Assembly (NCBI RefSeq): GCF_001956045.1
Contig: NZ_MRTH01000010.1
Coordinates: forward strand, 212,897 to 276,896
From: Paenibacillus sp. FSL H7-0331
GTDB taxonomy: Bacteria; Bacillota; Bacilli; Paenibacillales; NBRC-103111
DNA: 64,000 nucleotides
Reading direction: 5' to 3'
Shown here: positions 8,405 to 16,549 of the stretch, one piece after another
Layout of the letters: each line of letters opens with the position of its first letter
Numbering within the stretch: position 1 is the first letter of the stretch
Program-made: the position numbers and the translations under genes
Notes under the pieces: generated by a model
What the model was told of the DNA's origin: nothing
What the model saw: only the letters and a program-made list of their open reading frames with translations
Databases searched by the model: none

Positions 8405-8431
8405 GACAAAAAAAGAGAGCCGCCAACGGGG
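8405..8431. repeat. 27-bp direct repeat, right copy
   Basis: This is identical to 4584-4610. Read on the minus strand it and the next bases (8408-8439) again form a terminator-like hairpin plus T tract, but no minus-strand gene lies upstream of it, so this copy looks orphaned. Confidence 0.75.
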
Positions 8432-8533
8432 CGACTCTTCAAGTGTTTATATTAAAAAGGGGGTCTTGTTTATTATAATACACGACGAAGATGTTAAAAC
8501 CATAACAGATATATTTCAGTTGTGTAACAATTT

Positions 8534-8547
8534 TGAAAGCGCTTATT
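8534..8547. promoter_or_regulatory. Candidate catabolite-responsive (cre) site
   Basis: TGAAAGCGCTTATT agrees with the CcpA-binding consensus TGWAARCGYTWNCW at 13 of 14 positions. It lies about 170 bp upstream of the CDF transporter promoter, which is rather far, so function is uncertain. Confidence 0.35.
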
Positions 8548-8659
8548 AATCATGTTAAGTAACGAAATGAAATTCGAATGTTTTGCCATATTGAATTAGT
8601 AAATTTGAAGTATTTGATAGTAAAACAGAGTAAATCAATGATAAAACTTCTCATAATAG

Positions 8660-8695
8660 TGATAATCGCTATCAAAACGATGATAAACAGTATCA
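8660..8695. promoter_or_regulatory. Two Fur-family-like boxes upstream of the CDF exporter
   Basis: Two dyads of form TGATA-N5-TATCA occur at 8660-8674 and 8681-8695, their starts 21 bp (two helical turns) apart. Each matches the Bacillus Fur 7-1-7 core TGATAATnATTATCA at 12 of 14 fixed positions. They end 10 bp upstream of the -35 box at 8706. Fur is favoured over PerR or Zur by the TGATA arms, but binding is inferred. Confidence 0.55.
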
Positions 8696-8705
8696 ATTAA
8701 AGTAT

Positions 8706-8734
8706 TTGCCAAAATTCAGACCTTGACGTATAAT
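8706..8734 (+). promoter_or_regulatory. Sigma-A promoter of the CDF exporter
   Basis: TTGCCA (8706-8711) and TATAAT (8729-8734) are separated by 17 bases, about 40 bp upstream of the start codon. Confidence 0.7.
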
Positions 8735-8774
8735 CCATCCATAGGTTTATTTAATCGTTAAGGAGGCGAGCTTC

Positions 8775-9764
8775 ATGTATGACTACCATCACCTGGGCCA
8801 TGTCAAAGAACAATCCAAATCCAAAAAAACATTGTGGCTTACACTTATATTAACGCTTTTTTTCACTATAGTCGAAATCATTGGAGGTCTGCTGTCCAAT
8901 TCCTTAGCCCTGCTATCTGACTCTGCCCATATGATCTCGGACGTATTGGCGCTCGGACTCAGCATGATTGCGATCTATTTGGCCACACATCCACCCAATG
9001 CCAGATTTACATTTGGCTATTTGCGTTTTGAGATTGTGGCTTCTTTCCTGAATGGACTCGCTCTGGCGATTATCTCCGTCGGAATATTTGTTGAGGGCAT
9101 CACTCGCTTTATTAATCCCCAACCGATTGACTTCAAGCTGATGCTTGTGATTTCTTCCATCGGTCTGGTTGTTAATATTGTACTGACGGTCATACTGAGC
9201 CGCAGCATGAAGGAAGAGAACAACTTGAACATCCAGAGCGCGTTATGGCATTTTATCGGCGACTTACTGAGCTCGGTTGGTGTTATTGTGTCTGCCATAC
9301 TTATTTATTTCACTCAGCTGCAGTGGTTTGATCCCTTAATCAGTATTTGTATCGGCGCTATTATTTTCATGGGCGGTTTGAAGATCATTAAAGCTTCTTA
9401 TTTAATCCTGATGGAGTCTGTACCAACGCAATTTAATCTGGATGAAGTCCGTGCAGCGATCGGACAGGTGGAGGGGGTTGAGGACGTGCATGAGATGCAT
9501 TTATGGGCGATTTCATCGGATCATTACTCTTTGACCGCTCATGTATTCATCAACGAGAACATTCAGCCATTCTGTATCATTCTGGCCATTAACGAAACCT
9601 TGAAGGAGCAGTATGGTATCACTCATTCAACGATTCAAATGGAGAATGCCAATATTCATCCTCACGGAGAGTATGGCAAGCAGTTTTTACTGCATCGTGA
9701 AGAGGAACAATCAGCGGCTGAATTAGCCCCTCACCATGAAAAAAGGAACCTCAACCCCACTTAA
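8775..9764 (+). CDS. czcD: Cation diffusion facilitator (CzcD-like) metal exporter
   Basis: The 329-residue protein has six membrane helices and a cytoplasmic C-terminal domain. The metal sites are visible: SDSAHMISD in helix 2 and ALWHFIGDLLSS in helix 5 (two HxxxD motifs, typical of Zn/Cd/Co exporters of the CzcD subgroup). His residues flank both ends (YDYHHLGH; HLWAISSDHYSLTAH in the C-terminal domain). AAGGAGG lies 9 bases upstream of the ATG. It exports divalent metal in exchange for protons. Two Fur-like boxes upstream suggest iron may be the relevant signal or substrate. It is monocistronic. Confidence 0.88.
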   Translation: MYDYHHLGHVKEQSKSKKTLWLTLILTLFFTIVEIIGGLLSNSLALLSDSAHMISDVLALGLSMIAIYLATHPPNARFTFGYLRFEIVASFLNGLALAIISVGIFVEGITRFINPQPIDFKLMLVISSIGLVVNIVLTVILSRSMKEENNLNIQSALWHFIGDLLSSVGVIVSAILIYFTQLQWFDPLISICIGAIIFMGGLKIIKASYLILMESVPTQFNLDEVRAAIGQVEGVEDVHEMHLWAISSDHYSLTAHVFINENIQPFCIILAINETLKEQYGITHSTIQMENANIHPHGEYGKQFLLHREEEQSAAELAPHHEKRNLNPT

Positions 9765-9790
9765 AAAAGTAGAGCTGAAGGTCCTTTTTT
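9739..9790. terminator. Bidirectional terminator between czcD-like gene and GH88 gene
   Basis: AAAAAAGGAACCTCA and GCTGAAGGTCCTTTTTT form a long imperfect stem with A/T tracts on both sides, serving the convergent genes ending at 9764 and 9815. It overlaps the last codons of the exporter gene. Confidence 0.65.
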
Positions 9791-9814
9791 ACCGTTCAAT
9801 AATCTTCAATTGAC

Positions 9815-10945
9815 TTATCTATCGTACCAATAGCCCTTGATGCCCTTTTCCAACCGAACCAGCGCTTCCAGGTAATAATAGTCTCCCCAGATCACATGAT
9901 CATCCGGCGCATTGCCGCCGCGAACGCTGTAGGAGCCATGATCCAGCAGACCCTCTGCATCCGGTTGTCCAATCGTAGCATAGCTGTTGACCAGACCTTT
10001 CATCGAACGCTGGAGCCCATCCTCAAGGAATGCGCGATCCGGATCGTCTGCTTCCAAATGTGTCAGCAATTCAAGGATACCTGCTGAGGTAATCGCCGAG
10101 GCGGAGCTGTCTCGCTTCGTATCTGCATGAATCGGAGCATCGAAGTCCCAGTATACAACATCATCCTCCGGTAAACGTTTCAGAAAGTACCTTGCCAATC
10201 GTTTGGACGTTTCCAGATATAACGGATCTTTCGTATAGTGATACGATAAGGCAAAGCCGTAAATGCCCCAGGCTTGTCCGCGAGTCCAGGTAGAGCTGTC
10301 TTTATAACCCTGATGTGTGCCGCCTCGCAAGGATTCGCCATCCTCCGGATCAAAATAAAACGTATGATACGAGGAATCATCGCCACGAACCAGAAAACGA
10401 CGCGATTTGTCAGCATGAATAACAGCAATCTCCTTGTACTTCTCATCACCCGTTTGCTCATAAGCCCAATACAGAAGCGGTAAATTCAGCAGGCAATCGA
10501 TAATGATCCGACCACCATTCTCCGGATCGCCTTCCGGTCCCCAGGCCTGGATGTATTGTCCCTTGGGTCTCCAACGTGCCAGCAGCACATCCGCTGCCTG
10601 AATCGTCAATTGCTTCGCGGCTTCATCACGTTCAATAATCCATTGCGCTTTGGAAGACAGCGAATAGAGAAAACCGATATCATGATGATCGAGCTTCGTG
10701 TTCGATTCCAGACGACTGCGGAAGCTGTCTACCGTTCTAAGAGCAGCTTCTTTAAATACAGGATCACCGGAATACTCATAGCACAACCACAAAATACCGG
10801 ACCAGAATCCGTCCGTCCACTCATCGTTCGCGTTCAGCTCGTATTTCCCATTATTGCTGACATGCGGGAATAAATCGCCAAACCGATTAATATTAGCTCT
10901 CGTTTTATCCAATACATCTTCAATTGCTTTCTTCCACATGCACAA
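9815..10945 (-). CDS. Glycoside hydrolase family 88, unsaturated glucuronyl hydrolase
   Basis: This 376-residue cytoplasmic enzyme has the (alpha/alpha)6 fold of GH88. The two catalytic aspartates correspond to LDHHDIGFLYSL and GRIIIDCLLNLPLLYWA, and the aromatic/Arg motif STWTRGQAWGIYGF is also typical. The family removes the unsaturated uronic acid from oligosaccharides made by polysaccharide lyases. The start is either the TTG at 10945 (AGGAG five bases upstream) or the ATG two codons later. It follows the LacI-type regulator by 54 bp, so they are probably one transcript induced by the oligosaccharide. Confidence 0.87.
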   Translation of the reverse strand: MCMWKKAIEDVLDKTRANINRFGDLFPHVSNNGKYELNANDEWTDGFWSGILWLCYEYSGDPVFKEAALRTVDSFRSRLESNTKLDHHDIGFLYSLSSKAQWIIERDEAAKQLTIQAADVLLARWRPKGQYIQAWGPEGDPENGGRIIIDCLLNLPLLYWAYEQTGDEKYKEIAVIHADKSRRFLVRGDDSSYHTFYFDPEDGESLRGGTHQGYKDSSTWTRGQAWGIYGFALSYHYTKDPLYLETSKRLARYFLKRLPEDDVVYWDFDAPIHADTKRDSSASAITSAGILELLTHLEADDPDRAFLEDGLQRSMKGLVNSYATIGQPDAEGLLDHGSYSVRGGNAPDDHVIWGDYYYLEALVRLEKGIKGYWYDR

Positions 10946-10999
10946 TCACGCTCCTAATTCGATTAGTTTTATAGATAGGTACAACGGATGATCCAGCTT

Positions 11000-12052
11000 T
11001 TAACTTGAAGTCGACAGACGCGGCAGCATCGTCAAGGGAATACGCAGCTCATGCTCAGTTGAATCGGGAAGCGCGGGAACCCCTTTATCCGTGTCCGGCT
11101 CCTCGCCCAATTGACGAAGCATCAGCGTAATTGCGTATTGGGCCTGCTGGCTATACGGAATATCAAGTGTTGAGATAGGCGGATAACAAGCACTGGAAAC
11201 AGGATCATTATTGATCCCAAAAATTTTGTACTGCTCGGGTACCCGATAGCCTTGCTCCTGAACGGCTGACATGAAACGAAGAGCTGTGAGATCGTCAAAT
11301 GCCAAAATACCGATGGGTCCCTTTCCCCCACTGATTTCCTGAGTTTGCTTCACCAGCTCTGCCATCGGTTTGCCTCCCAAATCTACAATTCCAGATGCCA
11401 CAGACGCTTTATGCAGCTCAGCCAATCCTTGCCTAAAGCCCTTTAACCGCTGCTCATTCGTCGCCTTGGATCGTACGGAGCTGAGATAGATCAGAGCTTC
11501 GCATCCTTCCTCTACCAAATGATGGACAGCCTGCACGCACCCATCCGCAAAATTAAGATTAACGGCATGAATGGCTATATCCTGCGGCCAATCCCAGGCA
11601 TTGAACAGCACAAGCGGTGTTCCGTCGCCAACAATTTGACGCGTCGTTTCGGGAGTCATTGCAAGCCCGTGGCAAAATAACCCATCAACCCTGCGCTGTA
11701 ATAGTACTTCCAGATGACGTTTCTCCATATCCGGATCATAGCCACCCGCAGAGAAAACGGACATATGATAACCGAAGCGATGCGCGGTCCGCTCCATTTC
11801 TTCAGCAAAACGGCCATAATAAGCATCATAGTTCGGTATCATCAGCCCAAGCTCGAAGGATTTCCTGCGGCTCAGGTTAGCGGCCATTACATTTCGGCGA
11901 TATCCAAGCTCTTCGGCAATCTTCTCAACCTTGCGAATGGTCCCCTCTGACATCGGAACCTTGCGACGGTTAAGCACATTGGATACGGTTGCAATAGAGA
12001 CTCCAGCCGCTTCCGCAATATCGACAATGGTGATCTGACGATTTTTGCTCAA
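11000..12052 (-). CDS. LacI family transcriptional regulator
   Basis: The 350-residue protein has the LacI helix-turn-helix at the N-terminus (ITIVDIAEAAGVSIATVSNV, then the hinge helix NVMAANLSRRKS) and a periplasmic-binding-like effector domain (ELGLMIPNYDAYYGRFAEEM). It lies directly upstream of the GH88 gene and probably represses it and itself. A perfect 16-bp palindrome 22 bp upstream of the start fits a LacI-family operator. Confidence 0.92.
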   Translation of the reverse strand: MSKNRQITIVDIAEAAGVSIATVSNVLNRRKVPMSEGTIRKVEKIAEELGYRRNVMAANLSRRKSFELGLMIPNYDAYYGRFAEEMERTAHRFGYHMSVFSAGGYDPDMEKRHLEVLLQRRVDGLFCHGLAMTPETTRQIVGDGTPLVLFNAWDWPQDIAIHAVNLNFADGCVQAVHHLVEEGCEALIYLSSVRSKATNEQRLKGFRQGLAELHKASVASGIVDLGGKPMAELVKQTQEISGGKGPIGILAFDDLTALRFMSAVQEQGYRVPEQYKIFGINNDPVSSACYPPISTLDIPYSQQAQYAITLMLRQLGEEPDTDKGVPALPDSTEHELRIPLTMLPRLSTSS

Positions 12053-12074
12053 TGAACCACCCCTAAAACCTAAA

Positions 12075-12090
12075 ATTTAAACGTTTAAAT
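12075..12090. promoter_or_regulatory. LacI-family operator, perfect palindrome
   Basis: ATTTAAACGTTTAAAT is a perfect 16-bp palindrome with the central CG typical of LacI/CcpA-family operators. Its position upstream of the LacI gene suggests autoregulation of the LacI-GH88 operon. Confidence 0.65.
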
Positions 12091-12134
12091 AAATTGTAAT
12101 CATAAAAAGCCCATTCGTCAATATGTAAATATCG

Positions 12135-12170
12135 TAAAAAAGACCCCTTCATCACAGATGAAGGAGTCGG
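12135..12170 (-). terminator. Terminator of the sdh operon
   Basis: On the minus strand GACTCCTTCATC-TGT-GATGAAGGGGTC is followed by TTTTTT, 20-50 bp after the sdhB stop codon. Confidence 0.8.
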
Positions 12171-12186
12171 TCTACGCGTAATACCT

Positions 12187-12951
12187 CTACAGTCCCAACC
12201 ATTTGGCAAACAAATGTTTGGTTGTATCTTTGTTCATAGCGGCGATAGAAGTTGTGAGTGGAATTCCCTTCGGGCAAGAACGAACGCAGTTCTGCGAGTT
12301 ACCGCAGCCCTCAATGCCGCCATCCTCCATCAAGGTATCCAGACGCTCTTCCGCATTCATCTCACCTGTCGGATGAGCATTAAACAAACGAACCTGGGAA
12401 ATGGCAGCAGGTCCGATAAAGGACGTTTTGTCATTCACGTTCGGGCAAGATTCCAGGCATACCCCACAGGTCATGCATTTGGACAGCTCATAAGCCCATT
12501 GACGTTTGGATTCAGCCATCCGCGGTCCTGGTCCGAGGTCATACGTACCATCAATCGGAATCCATGCTTTTACTTTTTTGAGTGCATTGAACATCCGCTC
12601 GCGGTTAATAACCAAGTCACGAACAACTGGGAACGTACTCATCGGTGCGATCCGTACCGGCTGCTCCAGCTTATCCACCAATGCTGTACATGCTTGACGA
12701 GGCTTACCGTTGATGACCATCGAGCAAGCTCCACATACTTCCTCCAGGCAGTTCGATTCCCAGCATACCGGTGTCGTTTTGTCACCCTTGGCATTCGTAG
12801 GATTACGCTGCACTTCCATCAAGGCACTGATGACGTTCATATTAGGACGATATGGAATTTCGAACTCCTCAGTATAAGAGCGGCTTTCCGGAGAATCCTG
12901 ACGGGTTACAATGAATTTCACTTTTTTGTTAGCTGTATTCGTCTCAGCCAT
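12187..12951 (-). CDS. sdhB: Succinate dehydrogenase iron-sulfur subunit
   Basis: This 254-residue subunit passes electrons from SdhA to the membrane anchor. The [2Fe-2S] cysteines are in CWESNCLEEVCGACSMV; the other clusters use SKCMTCGVCLESCPN and NSQNCVRSCPKG. Length and motif order match Bacillus SdhB. It is the third gene of sdhCAB, starting 2 bases from the sdhA stop. A long open frame on the opposite strand (12214-12957) is an antisense shadow. Confidence 0.97.
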   Translation of the reverse strand: MAETNTANKKVKFIVTRQDSPESRSYTEEFEIPYRPNMNVISALMEVQRNPTNAKGDKTTPVCWESNCLEEVCGACSMVINGKPRQACTALVDKLEQPVRIAPMSTFPVVRDLVINRERMFNALKKVKAWIPIDGTYDLGPGPRMAESKRQWAYELSKCMTCGVCLESCPNVNDKTSFIGPAAISQVRLFNAHPTGEMNAEERLDTLMEDGGIEGCGNSQNCVRSCPKGIPLTTSIAAMNKDTTKHLFAKWLGL

Positions 12952-12953
12952 GA

Positions 12954-14714
12954 TTAGTGTCCTCCTTTCTTCTTATCCGTCGAATAGTCGCGTTTACGTG
13001 GCTCGATCAAAGATACGTCAACATCTTCATATTCTATGGTTGGGCCGTTTGGAGTCCATTTGGCTTTCGTTGTTTTCAGGAAACGTTCGTCATCACGCTC
13101 GGTGAATTCCGGTTTATAGTGAGCGCCGCGGCTCTCATCACGCATTAAAGCTCCCAATGTCATCGCATGGGATAATTCCATCATGTTCCACAATTGACGG
13201 GTAAAAGCTACACCCTGATTGTTCCAGCGTGCTGTATCGGTCATGCTGATGTTCTGGTAGCGCTGCTTCAATTCGTTGATCTTGTCCAAGGTTTCCTGCA
13301 GCTTCTTGTTGTAACGAACAACCGTCATGTTGTTGGTCATCCATTCGCCCAATTCCTTGTGAAGCACGTAAGCATTTTCGGTTCCGTCCATTTTTAACAA
13401 GCTTTCATACTTGTCCTTTTGTCTTGCCAGATCCTGATCAAACAGGCTGGTCGATATATCTTCGGTATGCTTATCCAAGCCCTTAATATATTCGATTGCC
13501 TTCGGACCTGTAATCATCCCGCCATAAATAGCAGACAACAGCGAGTTTGCACCGAGGCGATTTGCACCATGATACTGATACTCGCACTCGCCACAGGCGA
13601 ATAAGCCAGGAACGTTGGTCATTTGATTGAAATCGACCCACATGCCGCCCATCGAATAATGGACCGCAGGGAATATTTTCATCGGGATTTTACGTGGATC
13701 ATCGCCCATGAATTTTTCATAAATTTCAATAATTCCGCCAAGCTTAACATCCAGTTCCTTTGGATCCTTATGAGAAAGGTCAAGGTATACCATGTTTTCA
13801 CCGTTAATACCGAGCTTGTCGTCGACGCACACTGCGAAGATTTCGCGGGTTGCAATATCACGAGGAACCAGGTTACCGTAGGCTGGATATTTTTCTTCCA
13901 GGAAGTACCAAGGCTTGCCATCTTTGTAGGTCCAAATCCGACCGCCTTCACCACGTGCAGACTCCGACATCAGGCGCAGCTTGTCATCACCCGGAATCGC
14001 CGTTGGGTGGATCTGGATAAACTCGCCATTCGCGTAATAAACACCTTGCTGATACACCGCACTAGCCGCTGTACCTGTATTAATAACCGAATTCGTCGAT
14101 TTACCGAAAATAATACCAGGACCACCTGATGCCAAAATAACCGCATCTGCAGGGAAGGACAATACTTCCATACTGCGTAGATCCTGTGCAGTAATACCGC
14201 GGCATACGCCATCGTCATCGATAATAGCTCCCAGAAACTCATAATGCTCATACTTGGTTACGAGACCCGCAGTCTCCCAACGACGAACCTGCTCATCCAA
14301 TGCATAGAGCAATTGTTGCCCAGTAGTAGCTCCGGCAAATGCCGTACGGTGGTATTGGGTTCCTCCAAAACGGCGAAAGTCCAATAAGCCCTCAGGTGTA
14401 CGATTGAACATAACGCCCATACGATCCATGAGATGGATAATACCAGGTGCAGCATCACACATCGCCTTAACAGGCGGTTGATTGGCGAGGAAGTCTCCTC
14501 CGTATACGGTATCGTCAAAATGCTCCCAGGTGGAATCGCCTTCGCCTTTTGTATTAACGGCGCCATTGATTCCACCTTGCGCACAGACGGAATGTGAACG
14601 TTTAACAGGAACCAGTGAAAACAGGCTAACGTGAACACCTGCCTCAGCGGCTTTAATTGTGGCCATTAATCCGGCCAAACCCCCGCCAACTACGATTACT
14701 TTTGAATTAGCCAT
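12954..14714 (-). CDS. sdhA: Succinate dehydrogenase flavoprotein subunit
   Basis: The 586-residue FAD protein oxidises succinate to fumarate in the TCA cycle. It has the N-terminal dinucleotide motif VVGGGLAGLMATIKAAEAG, the covalent-FAD histidine region KRSHSVCAQGGING, the substrate-binding stretch HPTAIPGDDKLRLMSE and the FAD-capping segment GANRLGANSLLSAIYGG. Size matches Bacillus SdhA. It lies between sdhC and sdhB on one transcript. Confidence 0.97.
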   Translation of the reverse strand: MANSKVIVVGGGLAGLMATIKAAEAGVHVSLFSLVPVKRSHSVCAQGGINGAVNTKGEGDSTWEHFDDTVYGGDFLANQPPVKAMCDAAPGIIHLMDRMGVMFNRTPEGLLDFRRFGGTQYHRTAFAGATTGQQLLYALDEQVRRWETAGLVTKYEHYEFLGAIIDDDGVCRGITAQDLRSMEVLSFPADAVILASGGPGIIFGKSTNSVINTGTAASAVYQQGVYYANGEFIQIHPTAIPGDDKLRLMSESARGEGGRIWTYKDGKPWYFLEEKYPAYGNLVPRDIATREIFAVCVDDKLGINGENMVYLDLSHKDPKELDVKLGGIIEIYEKFMGDDPRKIPMKIFPAVHYSMGGMWVDFNQMTNVPGLFACGECEYQYHGANRLGANSLLSAIYGGMITGPKAIEYIKGLDKHTEDISTSLFDQDLARQKDKYESLLKMDGTENAYVLHKELGEWMTNNMTVVRYNKKLQETLDKINELKQRYQNISMTDTARWNNQGVAFTRQLWNMMELSHAMTLGALMRDESRGAHYKPEFTERDDERFLKTTKAKWTPNGPTIEYEDVDVSLIEPRKRDYSTDKKKGGH

Positions 14715-14731
14715 TGTTGTGTATTCCCTCC

Positions 14732-15385
14732 TTAACCTTTAACCGGCATCGGCAGATTTTGGAACTCAGGACTTAAAAATGCGGTCAAAGACATGATGAA
14801 CATAATCGTCATCAATACAAATACGCCCATCCATACAAATGTAGAAATTTTTTGCGCCCGCGGTCCGACAGTGACTCCCCAGCTAACCAGGAATGACCAC
14901 ATACCGTTACTAAAGTGGAACACCGCAGCCACAATCCCGATACAGTACAATACAAAATTGATCGGATTGGTTGCAATATGGTGCATTTGCACGCCGATTT
15001 GCTCCTGTGGCAAGCCCAGTGTAATTTGAAAACGGGTTTGAAAGAAATGCCATGCCACGAACAAGAATGTAATAACCCCTGTCACACGCTGCATAAAAAA
15101 CATTTGATTGCGGAAATATCCATAGTTAGATACGTTATTCCGTGCTGTATAAGCGACATATAAGCCGTAAATGGCATGATACAACAGCGGAATCCAGATC
15201 CCTACAATCTCCAGCGCTAATGTGAGTGGTAGATTGTGCAGAAAATCAACATGCTCCAGGAATGCCACATGTCCGCCTTTAGAAGCGGAGTAGTTGGTTA
15301 TTAGGTGTTCGATCAGAAAGAATCCGACCGGGATAACACCAAGTAATGAATGCAGCTTACGATTTAAATACGAATTTCGAAACAT
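14732..15385 (-). CDS. sdhC: Succinate dehydrogenase cytochrome b558 subunit
   Basis: This is the membrane anchor and di-heme subunit: five predicted helices, 217 residues from the ATG at 15385 (MFRNSYLNRKLHSLLGVIPV). Histidines in FFLIEHLITN, PLLYHAIYGLY, FVAWHFFQT and AAVFHFSNGMW fit the heme ligands of the Bacillus-type protein. A longer frame to 15481 would add 32 residues unlike the family. AAGGGGGG lies 11 bases upstream of the chosen start. Confidence 0.93.
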   Translation of the reverse strand: MFRNSYLNRKLHSLLGVIPVGFFLIEHLITNYSASKGGHVAFLEHVDFLHNLPLTLALEIVGIWIPLLYHAIYGLYVAYTARNNVSNYGYFRNQMFFMQRVTGVITFLFVAWHFFQTRFQITLGLPQEQIGVQMHHIATNPINFVLYCIGIVAAVFHFSNGMWSFLVSWGVTVGPRAQKISTFVWMGVFVLMTIMFIMSLTAFLSPEFQNLPMPVKG

Positions 15386-15612
15386 TAGAATGCGTTCCCC
15401 CCTTAAGTAGTAAATAGCCGTGTTCACACGATTGTCAAAACCATATTTCATTGTACCCCCGCAAGAAACAAGCGTCAACAAGTTCGCTACGCCTATTTTC
15501 CATGATTCGACAACGTTTTATGCAGTTATAGACAAATTTTGTGAAGATTACGTGACCTATACATCGTACTCCTTTAGTGCTTATAATGGAAGTGCCGATT
15601 ATTTATAATCAC

Positions 15613-15631
15613 TTATGCGTTTTGCACATAA
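15613..15631. promoter_or_regulatory. LysR-type dyad in the sdhC-lysR intergenic region
   Basis: TTATG-N9-CATAA is a perfect inverted repeat with an inner TGC/GCA pair, about 20 bp upstream of the LysR gene. The nearby ATTATTTATAAT is also dyad-like. LysR regulators typically bind T-N11-A dyads in such shared promoters. Confidence 0.45.
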
Positions 15632-15649
15632 CAGAAAGTAGGTTTTTGG

Positions 15650-16549
15650 ATGTTTGAGAATATCGATATCTTCGCCATTGTCGTCGAAATGGAAAGCTTG
15701 AATAAGGCTTCCCAAACGTTAAATATTTCACAGCCGGCCTTATCCAGAAAAATTATGCGTTTGGAGGAGGAGCTTGGAATCCAGCTGTTTCACCGCAAAG
15801 GCAAACGGCTGGAGATTACCCGTGCCGGACAAATCTGCTACGAGTATGCCTTGGAGCAGCGCGCTATGGGGCGCAAGCTGCAGCGTTCTCTGGAGGCATT
15901 CAAAACGACCGATAAGCCATCCAGTATTATCATCGGGGCCAGTCTCACCACACTGCAGTCCACCTTGCCTGATCTCATTACGATTTATGCCAAGGACTAC
16001 CCTCATACCGATATTAAAGCTATCACCGGAAAAACCCATGAGATCGTCCCGATGGTCAAGGAGCGCAAGGTGGACATCGGCCTGGTGGCCTCGAAGATTG
16101 AGCACCCCGGGCTGCAGTGCATTCCGCTTTTCGACGACCGTCTATGTATTGTGCTCCCGGATAATCATCCTTTTGTGGATAAGGCGACCATTCATATCGA
16201 AGACCTGCACGAGCTGCCGATGATTTTATTTTCACGGGGCACCTGGTACCGAATTCTGATGGATGAGCTGTTCCAGCGTTATTCGTTGCATCCTGATGTC
16301 AAAATGGAAATCGATTCATTCGAAGCGATCATTCGTCTCGTGTCCACCTGTAAAACCGCCACACTGCTGCCTGAATCTTATCTTCGCCGTCATTTTCTGG
16401 AGGAAAACGAGCTGGTCGTCCGTTTCATTCCTGCTCTAGATCAAACAACAAGAACGACCTCGCTGCTGTTCACAGAGGAAGCCGTTCATCATCCATCGGC
16501 ACAACGTTTTATTGAAAAGGCCAAGAGCCACTTTAACCGGAGCGATTGA
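15650..16549 (+). CDS. LysR family transcriptional regulator
   Basis: The 299-residue protein has the winged helix-turn-helix (LNKASQTLNISQPALSRKIM, then LEEELGIQLFHRKGKRLEIT) and a LysR effector domain (KPSSIIIGASLTTLQSTLP). Divergence from sdhCAB suggests control of the TCA cycle genes or of itself, comparable with CcpC/CitR-type regulators of Bacillus, but the exact ortholog is not clear. The last 17 bp overlap the end of the convergent antiporter gene. Confidence 0.88.
   Translation: MFENIDIFAIVVEMESLNKASQTLNISQPALSRKIMRLEEELGIQLFHRKGKRLEITRAGQICYEYALEQRAMGRKLQRSLEAFKTTDKPSSIIIGASLTTLQSTLPDLITIYAKDYPHTDIKAITGKTHEIVPMVKERKVDIGLVASKIEHPGLQCIPLFDDRLCIVLPDNHPFVDKATIHIEDLHELPMILFSRGTWYRILMDELFQRYSLHPDVKMEIDSFEAIIRLVSTCKTATLLPESYLRRHFLEENELVVRFIPALDQTTRTTSLLFTEEAVHHPSAQRFIEKAKSHFNRSD

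Noticed and set aside
12214..12957. A 247-codon open frame on the plus strand opposite sdhB
   Set aside because: It is antisense to a clear sdhB gene, lacks a ribosome site and has no recognisable domain.
13623..14129. A 168-codon open frame on the plus strand opposite sdhA
   Set aside because: Shadow of sdhA; composition is not protein-like.
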